A DNA stretch of 15,460 nt, taken from the NCBI GenBank assembly GCA_002390225.1, contig DGOW01000044.1, positions 4,766-20,225 on the forward strand, in the 5' to 3' direction. Below, in pieces: positions 1 to 6,919 of the stretch (within the stretch, counting starts at the first letter, position 1; each line of letters opens with the position of its first letter). The notes beneath the pieces were generated by a model. The model was given only the letters and a program-made list of their open reading frames with translations, searched no databases and was not told the origin of the DNA. This stretch comes from Gemmatimonadales bacterium UBA4456. Lineage in GTDB: Bacteria > Gemmatimonadota > Gemmatimonadetes > Longimicrobiales > Gaopeijiaceae. The position numbers were made by a program, and so were the translations under genes.

Positions 1-300
1 GACGAGACAGACGTGGAGGAGGAGGAGGTCATGCACATCTCGGACGATGTGGTCGAGGTCGACGCGGGCGTCGACCTTCGCGACCTGGGTGAAGCACTCC
101 GAATCGCACTCCCCCAGGGCGAACACCGGTCATTGAACGGCTTTCTTCTGGAGGAACTGGGTCACGTGCCCGAAGCGGGCGAGTGCCTGATGACGACGGT
201 TGCGCGCATCGACGTCCTGGAGGCGTCCGACACTCAGGTGCTCCGCGCCCGTGTCACGCGCACCGAAGAAGACGCTGACCGGAACGCAGAGGCGGAGTGA
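1..300 (+). CDS. CorC/HlyC-family protein, C-terminal end (5' truncated by window)
   Basis: The reading frame is open from the first base, so the gene starts outside the window; 99 residues are visible before TGA at 298-300. The residues from about DVVEVDAGVDLRDL through the FLLEELGHVPEAGE segment to ARIDVLEAS match the transporter-associated CorC_HlyC domain. That domain normally closes proteins built from a DUF21 membrane domain and two CBS domains, linked to magnesium/cobalt efflux or annotated as hemolysin-like. The membrane and CBS parts cannot be seen here. The tail after the domain is rich in Glu and Asp (TRTEEDADRNAEAE). The stop codon overlaps the next gene's ATG (TGATG), so the two are probably translationally coupled. 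The family is recognised with good confidence. The transported ion, if any, cannot be judged from this fragment. Confidence 0.8.
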   Translation, partial: DETDVEEEEVMHISDDVVEVDAGVDLRDLGEALRIALPQGEHRSLNGFLLEELGHVPEAGECLMTTVARIDVLEASDTQVLRARVTRTEEDADRNAEAE

Positions 301-857
301 TGGCGACCATTCTTGAGTTCAACGGCAAGTGGCCACAGATCCACCCCTCGGCCTTCGTCGCCCCCACAGCGTTGATCATCGGTGATGTCACGATCGGGGC
401 CGACTCCAGTATCTGGTTCGGCGCGGTGCTGCGCGGCGATGACCCGGACCACGGGGTCATCGTCGGGCCGCGGACGAGCGTTCAGGAGAACTGTGTCGTA
501 CACGTCGGCCGCTGGGGACCAACCGTGATCGGCACGGACGTGACGATTGGTCACGGCGCCAAGTTCGAGAGCTGCACAATCGGAGACCGAACGGTCGTCG
601 GAATGAACGCGGTCATCCTTCAGAATGCGACCGTCGGAGAGGAGTGCGTCCTGGCCGCGAATACGGTCGTCCTGGAAAAGGCGGAGATCCCGGCGCGCAG
701 TGTCGTGGCCGGTGTCCCCGGTAAAGTGAAGAAGACGCTCGAGGGATCAGCCGCTGACTGGATCAAGGGCGGAGGCGCCCACTACGTGGCCCTGTCGCGG
801 CAGTATCTGCGTCAGGGGATCGGGACAGGTGATCCGGATTCCCCGGCCGATGGCTGA
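300..857 (+). CDS. Gamma carbonic anhydrase-like hexapeptide-repeat protein
   Basis: A 185-residue left-handed beta-helix protein of the gamma carbonic anhydrase/YrdA/PaaY type. Repeated hexapeptide steps (IIGDVTIGADSSIWF, IGTDVTIGHGA, CTIGDRTVVGMNAVI) run from about residue 25 to 140. The VLRGD motif (43-47), the SVQENCVVH segment (60-68) and AGVPGK near the end are all typical. Family metal ligands are three histidines: H68 and H85 are present, but the third, normally five residues after H85, is Glu90 (GHGAKFESC). That makes ordinary carbonic anhydrase activity uncertain, and many members of this family have no shown activity in any case. The start is ATG 300 inside the upstream stop, with GAGGCGGAG just upstream as ribosome site; GTG 297 is possible but adds only one residue. 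The gene overlaps the zinc-ribbon gene by 8 bases. Confidence 0.88.
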   Translation: MATILEFNGKWPQIHPSAFVAPTALIIGDVTIGADSSIWFGAVLRGDDPDHGVIVGPRTSVQENCVVHVGRWGPTVIGTDVTIGHGAKFESCTIGDRTVVGMNAVILQNATVGEECVLAANTVVLEKAEIPARSVVAGVPGKVKKTLEGSAADWIKGGGAHYVALSRQYLRQGIGTGDPDSPADG

Positions 858-1023
858 TCGACGGACCGACAACGGCGCTGCTGGAGACGAGGGTGCCACG
901 GCGCCTGTTCCACCGGAGAAGCAGGTGTTCTGCTGCGACCTCTGTGGGGCACAGATGCTCAACCTTCACTGCAAGCTGATCTGCAAGCAGTGCGGATACA
1001 AACGGGACTGCTCCGACCCATGA
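850..1023 (+). CDS. Small Cys-rich zinc-ribbon protein, function unknown
   Basis: A 57-residue protein with a flexible, acidic and Pro/Ala-rich first half and a compact second half containing seven cysteines. C29-x2-C32 and C45-x2-C48 look like the two knuckles of a zinc ribbon, with C28, H40, C41 and C54 as further possible ligands. The ending NLHCKLICKQCGYKRDCSDP is very distinctive. I recall short proteins with similar tails in several environmental phyla, but I know of no assigned function. ATG 850 was chosen because it overlaps the previous stop (855-857); a GTG at 829 would add seven residues. No clear ribosome site precedes the ATG, which suits coupling to the gene upstream. The last codon overlaps the start of the next gene (ATGA, 1020-1023). 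Zinc binding is inferred from cysteine spacing only. Confidence 0.75.
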   Translation: MADRRTDNGAAGDEGATAPVPPEKQVFCCDLCGAQMLNLHCKLICKQCGYKRDCSDP

Positions 1024-1511
1024 GAAGGGGCCGCTCCGTCCCTACCGTGTCAGCGATCGTGATGCTGACTCTCGTCTGCGCTCAGCCAGCCTCGCCTCAG
1101 AGTGCAGCCGCCTCCAACTCGCTTATGGCCTTCGGTGCACTCATCGTGGGCACATGGGAAGGGGCCGGATCTCGCCACGAGTTCACATGGGGCGTTGGAC
1201 GGCAGCTCCTTCGATCACAGAGTTGGTTCGGGGAGGGCGAGGCGTGGACGCTCGTTTCCGAAGGGTGGTGGTACTGGGATCCAGGCGAGCAAACGATCCG
1301 AGGGCAGACCATCGCGGTGAACATGGGGATCGATCTGTTTGAGCATCGAAGCCGCGTGGAGGGGTCGGTGATTGTTTCCGACCTTGTGTCCCATGGTGAG
1401 TTGGGTGGCGTGTACGTCGAGCTATGGGCGTTCGACGACGACGGATACACGTGGTCTCTGGAGCAGGACGGTGCTCAGGTCATGGGCGCGCGATACGTCC
1501 GGGTGCGCTGA
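1020..1511 (+). CDS. Exported protein of unknown function, possible lipocalin-like barrel
   Basis: A 163-residue protein with a classic export signal: basic start (MRRGRS), hydrophobic core (about residues 9-20) and a small-residue stretch (AQPASPQSAAA) where signal peptidase I could cut. Cys20 follows LTLV, a poor lipobox, so a lipoprotein is unlikely. The mature part is rich in Trp and Gly and alternates in short beta-like strands: GTWEGAG near residue 45, then WGVGRQLLRSQSWF, WWYWDPGEQTIRGQ, SVIVSDL and WAFDDDGYTWSLEQ. This pattern resembles small lipocalin-like barrels such as DUF1579-type proteins that begin with a GxWxG motif, but I cannot assign a family. The start ATG overlaps the previous stop by four bases (ATGA); an in-frame GTG at 990 would spoil the signal peptide. 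It ends 7 bases before the convergent prepilin peptidase gene. Confidence 0.7.
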   Translation: MRRGRSVPTVSAIVMLTLVCAQPASPQSAAASNSLMAFGALIVGTWEGAGSRHEFTWGVGRQLLRSQSWFGEGEAWTLVSEGWWYWDPGEQTIRGQTIAVNMGIDLFEHRSRVEGSVIVSDLVSHGELGGVYVELWAFDDDGYTWSLEQDGAQVMGARYVRVR

Positions 1512-1518
1512 GCTCACG

Positions 1519-2358
1519 CTACATCCCCAGTACCGAGGTCAGGTACCACTCCACCATCGGGTCACCCCACACGTACGAGATCGCTCCGCCGGCGGCGAGG
1601 AAGACACCGAACGGAATGAGGCGGCCCATCTCCATGTCCCCGTTCTCGTCTCGCGAGAGGGCCGCGGGTATGGACCGGGCCAGGACGGTCACCAGAGCCA
1701 GGACGGAGCCGAGGAAAATAGTGAGTGCGACGCCCCACGCCCCGAGGAACGCGCCAACCATCATCATCATCTTGATGTCGCCACCGCCCATCGCCTGATC
1801 TACCCCGGCCTCCTCGAGTCGACCCGGTGAGAGCTTCTTGATGATCCACGTGCCGGCCAGGCCGACGAACCAGAGCACTCCGTATCCAAGCGCAGCTCCG
1901 ATCAAGGCCCCACGCCACTCGATCCCACCGGGGAGGAACACCATCGACAGGCCGACGAGGGTGCCACCCAGCGAAAACTCGTCGGGAATGATGTAGAAGC
2001 GGGCGTCGGAGATGGAGATCCCAAAGATGATTGTCAGGAAGATCGAGCCCCGTAACGCCTCCCATGTCGGTCCGTGCAATGCGAACATCGCGGCCCACAT
2101 GAGCCCGGTCGCAAGTTCGACCATCGGGTACTGGATCGAGACGGGGCTTGAGCATTTCCGACACTTCCCGCGGAGCATGAGCCAGCTGAGCACGGGCACA
2201 TTGTCGTACCAGACGATCAGGGTCTCGCACTTCGGACAACGTGAACGCGGCCGGACGACCGATTCGTCGACGGGCCAGCGAAGCGAACAGACATTGAGAA
2301 ACGAGCCGATCAAAAGCCCGTAGAAGCCCGCCAGCAGCGGGACGGCCCATTGGATCAA
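1519..2358 (-). CDS. pilD: Type IV prepilin leader peptidase / N-methyltransferase
   Basis: A 279-residue membrane protein that cleaves the leader of type IV pilins and type II secretion pseudopilins and methylates the new N-terminus, acting at the inner membrane. The N-terminal methyltransferase part has the GSFLNVC motif (18-24) and two CxxC pairs, C41/C44 and C66/C69, for zinc. The aspartyl protease part has D118 in ISDARFYIIPD and D194 in GGGDIK, the two catalytic aspartates of this family. About seven or eight hydrophobic segments follow. An odd run of four Met residues (197-200) follows GGGD. The start is TTG 2358: it is the only start candidate after the in-frame upstream stop, and AAGGAG lies 5 bases before it. 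The gene lies 10 bases after the RNA methyltransferase, probably on one transcript. No pilin or secretion genes are in the window. The symbol follows family usage; gspO is equivalent. Confidence 0.93.
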   Translation of the reverse strand: MIQWAVPLLAGFYGLLIGSFLNVCSLRWPVDESVVRPRSRCPKCETLIVWYDNVPVLSWLMLRGKCRKCSSPVSIQYPMVELATGLMWAAMFALHGPTWEALRGSIFLTIIFGISISDARFYIIPDEFSLGGTLVGLSMVFLPGGIEWRGALIGAALGYGVLWFVGLAGTWIIKKLSPGRLEEAGVDQAMGGGDIKMMMMVGAFLGAWGVALTIFLGSVLALVTVLARSIPAALSRDENGDMEMGRLIPFGVFLAAGGAISYVWGDPMVEWYLTSVLGM

Positions 2359-2363
2359 CGTAG

Positions 2364-2369
2364 CTCCTT
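2364..2369 (-). promoter_or_regulatory. Ribosome binding site fixing the TTG start of prepilin peptidase
   Basis: Read on the minus strand, AAGGAG lies 5 bases upstream of TTG 2356-2358 and overlaps the TGA stop of the RNA methyltransferase gene (2369-2371). This near-perfect Shine-Dalgarno site supports the TTG as the real start and suggests that termination of the upstream gene feeds initiation of this one. Confidence 0.8.
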
Positions 2370-3148
2370 CATTCCCTGGTCAGCTCGTGCATAAGTATCG
2401 ATCCTGCGATGCCGGCATTGAGCGACTCGACCGAACCTCGCATCCGCACCGAGATCGTAGCATCAGCCCCGGCCCGCAACTCGTCCCGGACACCGGCGCC
2501 TTCGTTTCCCACCACGATGGCCACCTCTCCCCGGTCTTCGGTCCCGGCTGGTGCTCCGTTCGCCGCCGCCACCAGTATGGTTCGCCGGGACCTCTTCATG
2601 GCCATCATCGCCTCGGAGGCCGGCGCCCGCGCGATCGCGGCACGAAAAACCGTGCCCGCGGAGGCTCGTACTACTTTGGGCCCCCACGGATCCGCCGTCC
2701 CGTCGAGCGCAACCACACCAGTGAAGCCGAACGCGACGGCGGAACGGATCAACGTCCCTGTGTTCCCCGGGTCCTGGAGCGCATCGAGCACGAGCACGGG
2801 GCCCTCTTTGGCGAGGAGTTCGTCGAGTTCGGCCTCATCCTGTTCGCAAACCATAAGCGCACCTTGAGGCGACTCGGTCGCCGCAACCGTGTCGAAGGTG
2901 TCGACGCCCACCTTCTCGACCTCGATCCCAGCGTTCCGGAGCCGTGCCTCCAACGCGCGACCCGCGTCGGTCGTAGTCAGCTGCTCCGAGAGAACAGCGA
3001 ACCTGGCGCGTGCGCCTGCCTCCAGCGCCTCTGCGACGACCCGTACTCCCTCGACGAGGACCAGTCTCTCCCGCTCGCGCTGCTTCCGAACGCCCAGTCT
3101 CGCGACCAGCGCGCGTCGGCGTTGGCTCAGGCCCACGCTACCTGCCAC
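2369..3148 (-). CDS. TrmH/SpoU-family RNA 2'-O-methyltransferase
   Basis: A 259-residue S-adenosylmethionine-dependent 2'-O-ribose methyltransferase of the SPOUT class, acting on rRNA or tRNA. The N-terminal substrate-binding domain (about 10-100) has the usual RERERLVLVEG start and ends at SPQGALMVCE. The catalytic knot domain carries motif 1, LDALQDPGNTGTLIRSA (121-137, with N129 and R135), motif 2, IVVGNEGAGV (211-220, with E216), and motif 3, SVESLNAGIAGSIL (239-252, with S242 and N244). The architecture is like RlmB and related rRNA enzymes, but the target nucleotide cannot be read from sequence. The start is GTG 3148 or, with a somewhat better purine-rich leader, GTG 3136, four codons in. 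It is divergent from thiD with as few as 8 bases between starts and is followed closely by the prepilin peptidase. Confidence 0.93.
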   Translation of the reverse strand: MAGSVGLSQRRRALVARLGVRKQRERERLVLVEGVRVVAEALEAGARARFAVLSEQLTTTDAGRALEARLRNAGIEVEKVGVDTFDTVAATESPQGALMVCEQDEAELDELLAKEGPVLVLDALQDPGNTGTLIRSAVAFGFTGVVALDGTADPWGPKVVRASAGTVFRAAIARAPASEAMMAMKRSRRTILVAAANGAPAGTEDRGEVAIVVGNEGAGVRDELRAGADATISVRMRGSVESLNAGIAGSILMHELTRE

Positions 3149-3156
3149 CTTTGGGG

Positions 3157-3987
3157 ATGAACCCCGCTGAACACCCTTACGTGGAGTCCGGTTTGTCCGC
3201 CTCTATCGCCGTCGCAATGACCATCGCGGGAAGCGATTCCGGCGGGGGGGCGGGGATTCAGGCGGATCTGAAGACGTTCCATCAATTCGGGGTCTTTGGG
3301 ACGAGCGCCCTCACGGCGATCACTGCACAGAATACCACCGGCGTGGCCTCGATTCACCCTGTTCCGCTCACGGACGTTCGCGCGCAGATCGACGCCGTCG
3401 TCTCCGACCTCGCTCCAAATGCGGTCAAGACAGGCATGCTGGCCACCGCCGAACTCGCGAATGTCGTCGCTATGGCTATCCAGGATCACGGTCTGCACCA
3501 CTACGTGATGGATCCGGTCATCGTCGCAACCAGTGGCGACCGACTTCTCGAGGACGACGCCGAGTCGGCGCTACGAGACCGACTGCTTCCCCTGGCAGCG
3601 ATTGTGACGCCTAATCTCGAGGAGGCAGAAATACTCACGGGTCGCGAAGTGCGCACCGTGCCGCAGATGTCTGACGCAGCTCGAGCGCTGGTGGATGCGG
3701 GTGCCCGGGCGGCCCTGGTAAAAGGTGGCCACCTTGAAGGTGACGCGGTCGACCTGCTCTGGGATGGAGCCGAACAACGTATCTGGCGCCGCCGGCGCAT
3801 CGATACACTCCACACTCACGGCACCGGCTGCACACTCTCGGCTGCAATCACAGCGGGTCTCGCGGCGAACGAGACACTACCGGCCGCTGTAGATCGTGCG
3901 ATCAGCTTCATCGCACGAGCGATCGCAACGGCCCCAGGGCTTGGCACGGGACGCGGTCCGGTCAATCACTTCGCTCCAACGCAGTGA
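3157..3987 (+). CDS. thiD: Hydroxymethylpyrimidine / phosphomethylpyrimidine kinase
   Basis: A 276-residue ribokinase-fold enzyme that phosphorylates hydroxymethylpyrimidine and then its monophosphate, supplying the pyrimidine half of thiamine. Matches to the family are clear: TIAGSDSGGGAGIQADLKTF (22-41), TAITAQNT (53-60), KTGML (91-95), MDPVIVATSGD (118-128), TPNLEEAEIL (151-160), VKGGHL (188-193) and HGTGCTLSAA (221-230), which holds the catalytic Cys225 and anion hole. The start is listed at ATG 3157. A TTG at 3193 is at least as attractive: GTGGAG lies 6 bases upstream, and it leaves the usual 9 or so residues before TIAG. The gene stands alone, with no other thiamine gene in the window. 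Its 3' end overlaps the purine nucleoside phosphorylase gene, on the other strand, by 26 bases. Confidence 0.94.
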   Translation: MNPAEHPYVESGLSASIAVAMTIAGSDSGGGAGIQADLKTFHQFGVFGTSALTAITAQNTTGVASIHPVPLTDVRAQIDAVVSDLAPNAVKTGMLATAELANVVAMAIQDHGLHHYVMDPVIVATSGDRLLEDDAESALRDRLLPLAAIVTPNLEEAEILTGREVRTVPQMSDAARALVDAGARAALVKGGHLEGDAVDLLWDGAEQRIWRRRRIDTLHTHGTGCTLSAAITAGLAANETLPAAVDRAISFIARAIATAPGLGTGRGPVNHFAPTQ

Positions 3988-4789
3988 CACGACCGAGCTC
4001 CTTCGCGATGCCCGTCACCAGTTCGATCATCCTCCCCCCGGCCTCTGCTCCCACCGCTAAGACCTCATCGTGCGACAGGACTTCGGCCGAGAGCCCCGTC
4101 GCTCGATTTGTGACGAGAGACAGCGCCGCGACCCGCATGCCCGAGGCGCGAGCTGCGATGACCTCCAGAACCGTCGACATCCCGACCATGTCCGCGCCCA
4201 GAGAAGCCAGCATCCTGACCTCGGCCGCCGTCTCGTAACCTGGCCCCGGCATGCCCGCGTACGTGCCTCGGAAGAGCCGAATACGCAGCTTCTCTGCCAC
4301 TGACCGCACCATCTCCTGGAGCCCCGGGTCGAACGGCGCACTCATATCCGGGAAGCGATGTTCATCTTCGAGCACGGGGCCGGCCAGCGGGCTTCCGAAG
4401 GTCAGATTGATCTGATCGTCCACAAGAACAATGTCCCCGGCCCTGAGTCGCGTATCGATACTCCCTGACGCGTTGGTGAGCAGGACTGTATCCACGCCCA
4501 GGCGGGTAAGAATCCTTATCGGCGCGACGAGCTGGTCCAGCTCATGACCCTCGTAGGCGTGAAGTCGACCGGCGAGGAGTACCACCGGCGCGCCAGCAAG
4601 CGTACCGAACACAAAACGTCCTGAGTGCCCCGACACCGTGGTGTCGGGCAGACCCGGCACCTCCTTGAACGGCACCTCGATCGGGTCAGCAACCTGCTCG
4701 ATCAGACCACCCAGTCCGGAGCCCAGCACGATCGCATATCGCGGCGAGCTGCCGGCAACTCCGCGTAGCGCGTCAACTGCGCGCTCCAT
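3962..4789 (-). CDS. Purine nucleoside phosphorylase (PNP-I, trimeric MTAP/PNP family)
   Basis: A 275-residue cytoplasmic enzyme that splits purine nucleosides with phosphate into base and ribose (or deoxyribose) 1-phosphate. Phosphate-site motifs are present: GSGLGG (23-28), SGHSG (53-57) and GRLHAYEG (74-81). So are TNASGS (105-110), GMPGPGYET (179-187), MSTVLEV (204-210), TNRATGLS (227-234) and SHDEVL (239-244). N228 sits where the asparagine of 6-oxopurine-specific enzymes lies (aspartate in MTA phosphorylase), so inosine and guanosine are the likely substrates. ATG 4789 is used here. An in-frame GTG at 4807 overlaps the transporter stop as GTGA and would add six residues; it is quite possible and would imply coupling. 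Directly downstream of the nucleoside transporter, it forms a salvage unit. Its tail overlaps thiD antisense. Confidence 0.93.
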   Translation of the reverse strand: MERAVDALRGVAGSSPRYAIVLGSGLGGLIEQVADPIEVPFKEVPGLPDTTVSGHSGRFVFGTLAGAPVVLLAGRLHAYEGHELDQLVAPIRILTRLGVDTVLLTNASGSIDTRLRAGDIVLVDDQINLTFGSPLAGPVLEDEHRFPDMSAPFDPGLQEMVRSVAEKLRIRLFRGTYAGMPGPGYETAAEVRMLASLGADMVGMSTVLEVIAARASGMRVAALSLVTNRATGLSAEVLSHDEVLAVGAEAGGRMIELVTGIAKELGRVTALERSD

Positions 4790-4803
4790 GTCGCCGGATG
4801 CCG

Positions 4804-6180
4804 TCACAGGATCATCCCGGCTACCGTCGCCGTCATGAAGGCCGCGATCGACCCACCGATCATCGCCCGCAATCCGAGTCGCGACAGATCGTGACGTCGG
4901 CTGGGGGCCAGCCCACCGATGCCGGCGATCTGCATGGCGATAGAACCGAAGTTCGCAAACCCTGACAGCGCATAGGTCGTGATGATGACGGAGCGCGGAG
5001 ACAGCCCGCCCTCGGCCCCGGCAGCCACCTCTCCTAACGACCCTGCGAGCTGCAGATACGCGATGAACTCGTTCAGCACGGTCTTGATGCCGAGGAGGGA
5101 CCCAACGAACGGTGCATCGGCCCAGGGAACACCCATCAGCCATGCAAGCGGCGCCAGAACCCACCCCAGGATCAGCTCGAGCGTGAGACCGTCGAAGCCC
5201 ACGAGTGCGCCGACCCATCCCAAAAGGCCGTTGCACATGTAGATGAGCGCTACGAAGGCCAGCAGCATTGCACCGACGTTCAGCGCGAGCGTAAGGCCTT
5301 CGGCGGCGCCGCGGGCTGCCGCATCGATCACGTTCACGTCGGGCTTGTCGACCACAATCTCGAGCGATGCAGCGGTCTCGGGCTCACGCGTCTCAGGAAG
5401 CATGATCTTCGCGACGACCAGGGCCGCTGGCGCTGACATTACCGAGGCGGCGAGCATGTGTCCGGCAACGTCCGGGAAGTACGGGACCAGCATGCCGACG
5501 TATGCCGCCAGCACGCCACCGGCCACGGTTGCGAAACCACCGGTCATGAGCGCCATCAGTTCCGACTCGGTCATCTTCTCGATGAAGGGTCGCACGAGGA
5601 GTGGCGCCTCTGTCTGACCCACGAAGACGTTGCCCGCCGCGGATAGCGACTCGGCTCCTGACGTCTTCATCGTTCGCTGCATCAACCAGGCGGCCGCGCG
5701 AACAATGCGCTGCATGACACCGAGGTGGTACGTCACCGCCATGAGCGCAGAAAAGAAGATGATCGTGGGCAGCACGCTGAAGGCGAACGCAGCCCCTGTC
5801 CGGGCAACCTGCCCCGGAGCCGCAGCGAATCCGCCATCACCCACCCGACCAACTGGCACCGTGTCGTACACAAGGTTACCAAAGACGAATTCCGCGCCCT
5901 GGAGGGTGAAGCCGAGTAGTCCAACGACGATCGTCCCCGCCGCATCGAAGGCATTGGCACCGAGTGGTGTCTTGAGGATGAAGAGAGCGAAGACGAACTG
6001 CAGGCCGACGCCCCAGGCCACCAGCGACCACGAGACACGCCGGCGATCCGTGCTCAGCGCCCACGCGATACCAAGCAAGACAACCATTCCAAGCACAGAC
6101 CGGGCCCGCTCGATCAGCGGCGTGTCGAGCGCTTCGGGCGCGACGACTACCTGCGTGAGGATCTCGGATGTCAGTGTCAC
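4804..6180 (-). CDS. Concentrative nucleoside transporter (NupC/CNT family)
   Basis: A 458-residue inner-membrane symporter that imports nucleosides with Na+ or H+. Family signatures are clear: GQTEAPLLVRPFI (188-200), the re-entrant loop motif GIKTVLNEFIAY (364-375) and TTYALSGFANFGSIAMQIAG (401-420). In the Vibrio cholerae transporter these regions bind base, ribose and sodium. Many hydrophobic segments fit the 8-plus-helix fold with two hairpins, and a gate domain begins after about residue 290. GTG 6180 is chosen because it lies 4 bases after the rhomboid stop (6185-6187), with GGTGG a few bases upstream. The open frame continues to 6231 but that would overlap the rhomboid gene. Followed by purine nucleoside phosphorylase with at most a 4-base overlap, it likely feeds that enzyme. 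Substrate range (purine or mixed) is inferred from the neighbour only. Confidence 0.92.
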   Translation of the reverse strand: MTLTSEILTQVVVAPEALDTPLIERARSVLGMVVLLGIAWALSTDRRRVSWSLVAWGVGLQFVFALFILKTPLGANAFDAAGTIVVGLLGFTLQGAEFVFGNLVYDTVPVGRVGDGGFAAAPGQVARTGAAFAFSVLPTIIFFSALMAVTYHLGVMQRIVRAAAWLMQRTMKTSGAESLSAAGNVFVGQTEAPLLVRPFIEKMTESELMALMTGGFATVAGGVLAAYVGMLVPYFPDVAGHMLAASVMSAPAALVVAKIMLPETREPETAASLEIVVDKPDVNVIDAAARGAAEGLTLALNVGAMLLAFVALIYMCNGLLGWVGALVGFDGLTLELILGWVLAPLAWLMGVPWADAPFVGSLLGIKTVLNEFIAYLQLAGSLGEVAAGAEGGLSPRSVIITTYALSGFANFGSIAMQIAGIGGLAPSRRHDLSRLGLRAMIGGSIAAFMTATVAGMIL

Positions 6181-6184
6181 CGGC

Positions 6185-6919
6185 CTACCACCAGCCACCG
6201 TGGTCGAGCTCGCTGCGTGGAAGTACCACACCCCGTTGCTTGGCCTCGACGAGCTTCTTGTTCCGGAAGACAGGGATCAGGAGTAACCCTGCGACGAAGC
6301 CACCTAGATGAGCACCATATGCGACACCCCCACCCACTACGGCTGGCCCCAGCACCCCCGTTAGCTGCAGGAGCATCCAGTACCCCAGCATCACCCACGC
6401 CGGCACCTCGATGATCCAGAATCCGATCCATGTATCGATGCGAATGCCCGGATACAGGATCAGGTAGGCGCCCATGATTCCGCTGATTGCTCCCGAGGCA
6501 CCGATCATGGGCACCGTGGACCCGGGCACCATGACGATCTGCACGACCGCCGCGGCCAGCCCCGTGAGGAGGTAGAACGCACCGAACCGGAGGTGACCCA
6601 TCGAGTCTTCGATGTTGTTTCCAAAGACCCAGAGGAACCAGATGTTGCCGATGAGGTGGCCCCAGCTTCCGTGAAGGAACATCGACGTGACAAGGGATAC
6701 GACCCCCAGGCTGCCCACGTCGCACACGCGTGAGTCGGACGTGGCCACACCGGTCACATCCGCGGGCACAACGCCGAGGACGCAGACCGAGTTGTACAAC
6801 GTCTCCTCCGAGAGCCCCGCACCCTGAAGAACCCACCAGACCACTGTGGTCAGCAGAGCGATCAGGACCGTGAAGATCGGTACGATCTCGGTGGGATTGT
6901 GGTCGCGTAACGGGAACAC
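6185..6919 (-). CDS. Rhomboid-family intramembrane serine protease
   Basis: A 244-residue polytopic membrane protein of the rhomboid class, which cuts transmembrane substrates inside the lipid bilayer. The start MFPLRDHNPTE is the common opening of bacterial rhomboids. HGSWGHLIGN (83-92) holds the conserved histidines and asparagine, GASGAISG (140-147) holds the nucleophile Ser142, and GGGVAYGAHLGGFVAG (196-211) holds the catalytic His204, so both dyad residues are intact. Six or seven hydrophobic helices are visible. C46 and C66 fall in the first extramembrane loop and could form a disulfide. GTG 6919 is the only start after the upstream in-frame stop (6938-6940); it has no clear Shine-Dalgarno site. 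It is divergent from dnaK across 195 bases and heads the unit with the nucleoside transporter and phosphorylase. Its substrates are unknown. Confidence 0.93.
   Translation of the reverse strand: MFPLRDHNPTEIVPIFTVLIALLTTVVWWVLQGAGLSEETLYNSVCVLGVVPADVTGVATSDSRVCDVGSLGVVSLVTSMFLHGSWGHLIGNIWFLWVFGNNIEDSMGHLRFGAFYLLTGLAAAVVQIVMVPGSTVPMIGASGAISGIMGAYLILYPGIRIDTWIGFWIIEVPAWVMLGYWMLLQLTGVLGPAVVGGGVAYGAHLGGFVAGLLLIPVFRNKKLVEAKQRGVVLPRSELDHGGWW

Noticed and set aside
1509..1521. TGAGCTCA palindrome between convergent stops as a two-way terminator
   Set aside because: The 8-base palindrome leaves no loop and has no T tract on either strand; it is too small to support a terminator call.
4790..5236. Upstream open extension of the purine nucleoside phosphorylase frame
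   Set aside because: The added 149 codons lie wholly over the nucleoside transporter, are Arg-rich and of low quality, and the enzyme is already full length from ATG 4789 or GTG 4807.
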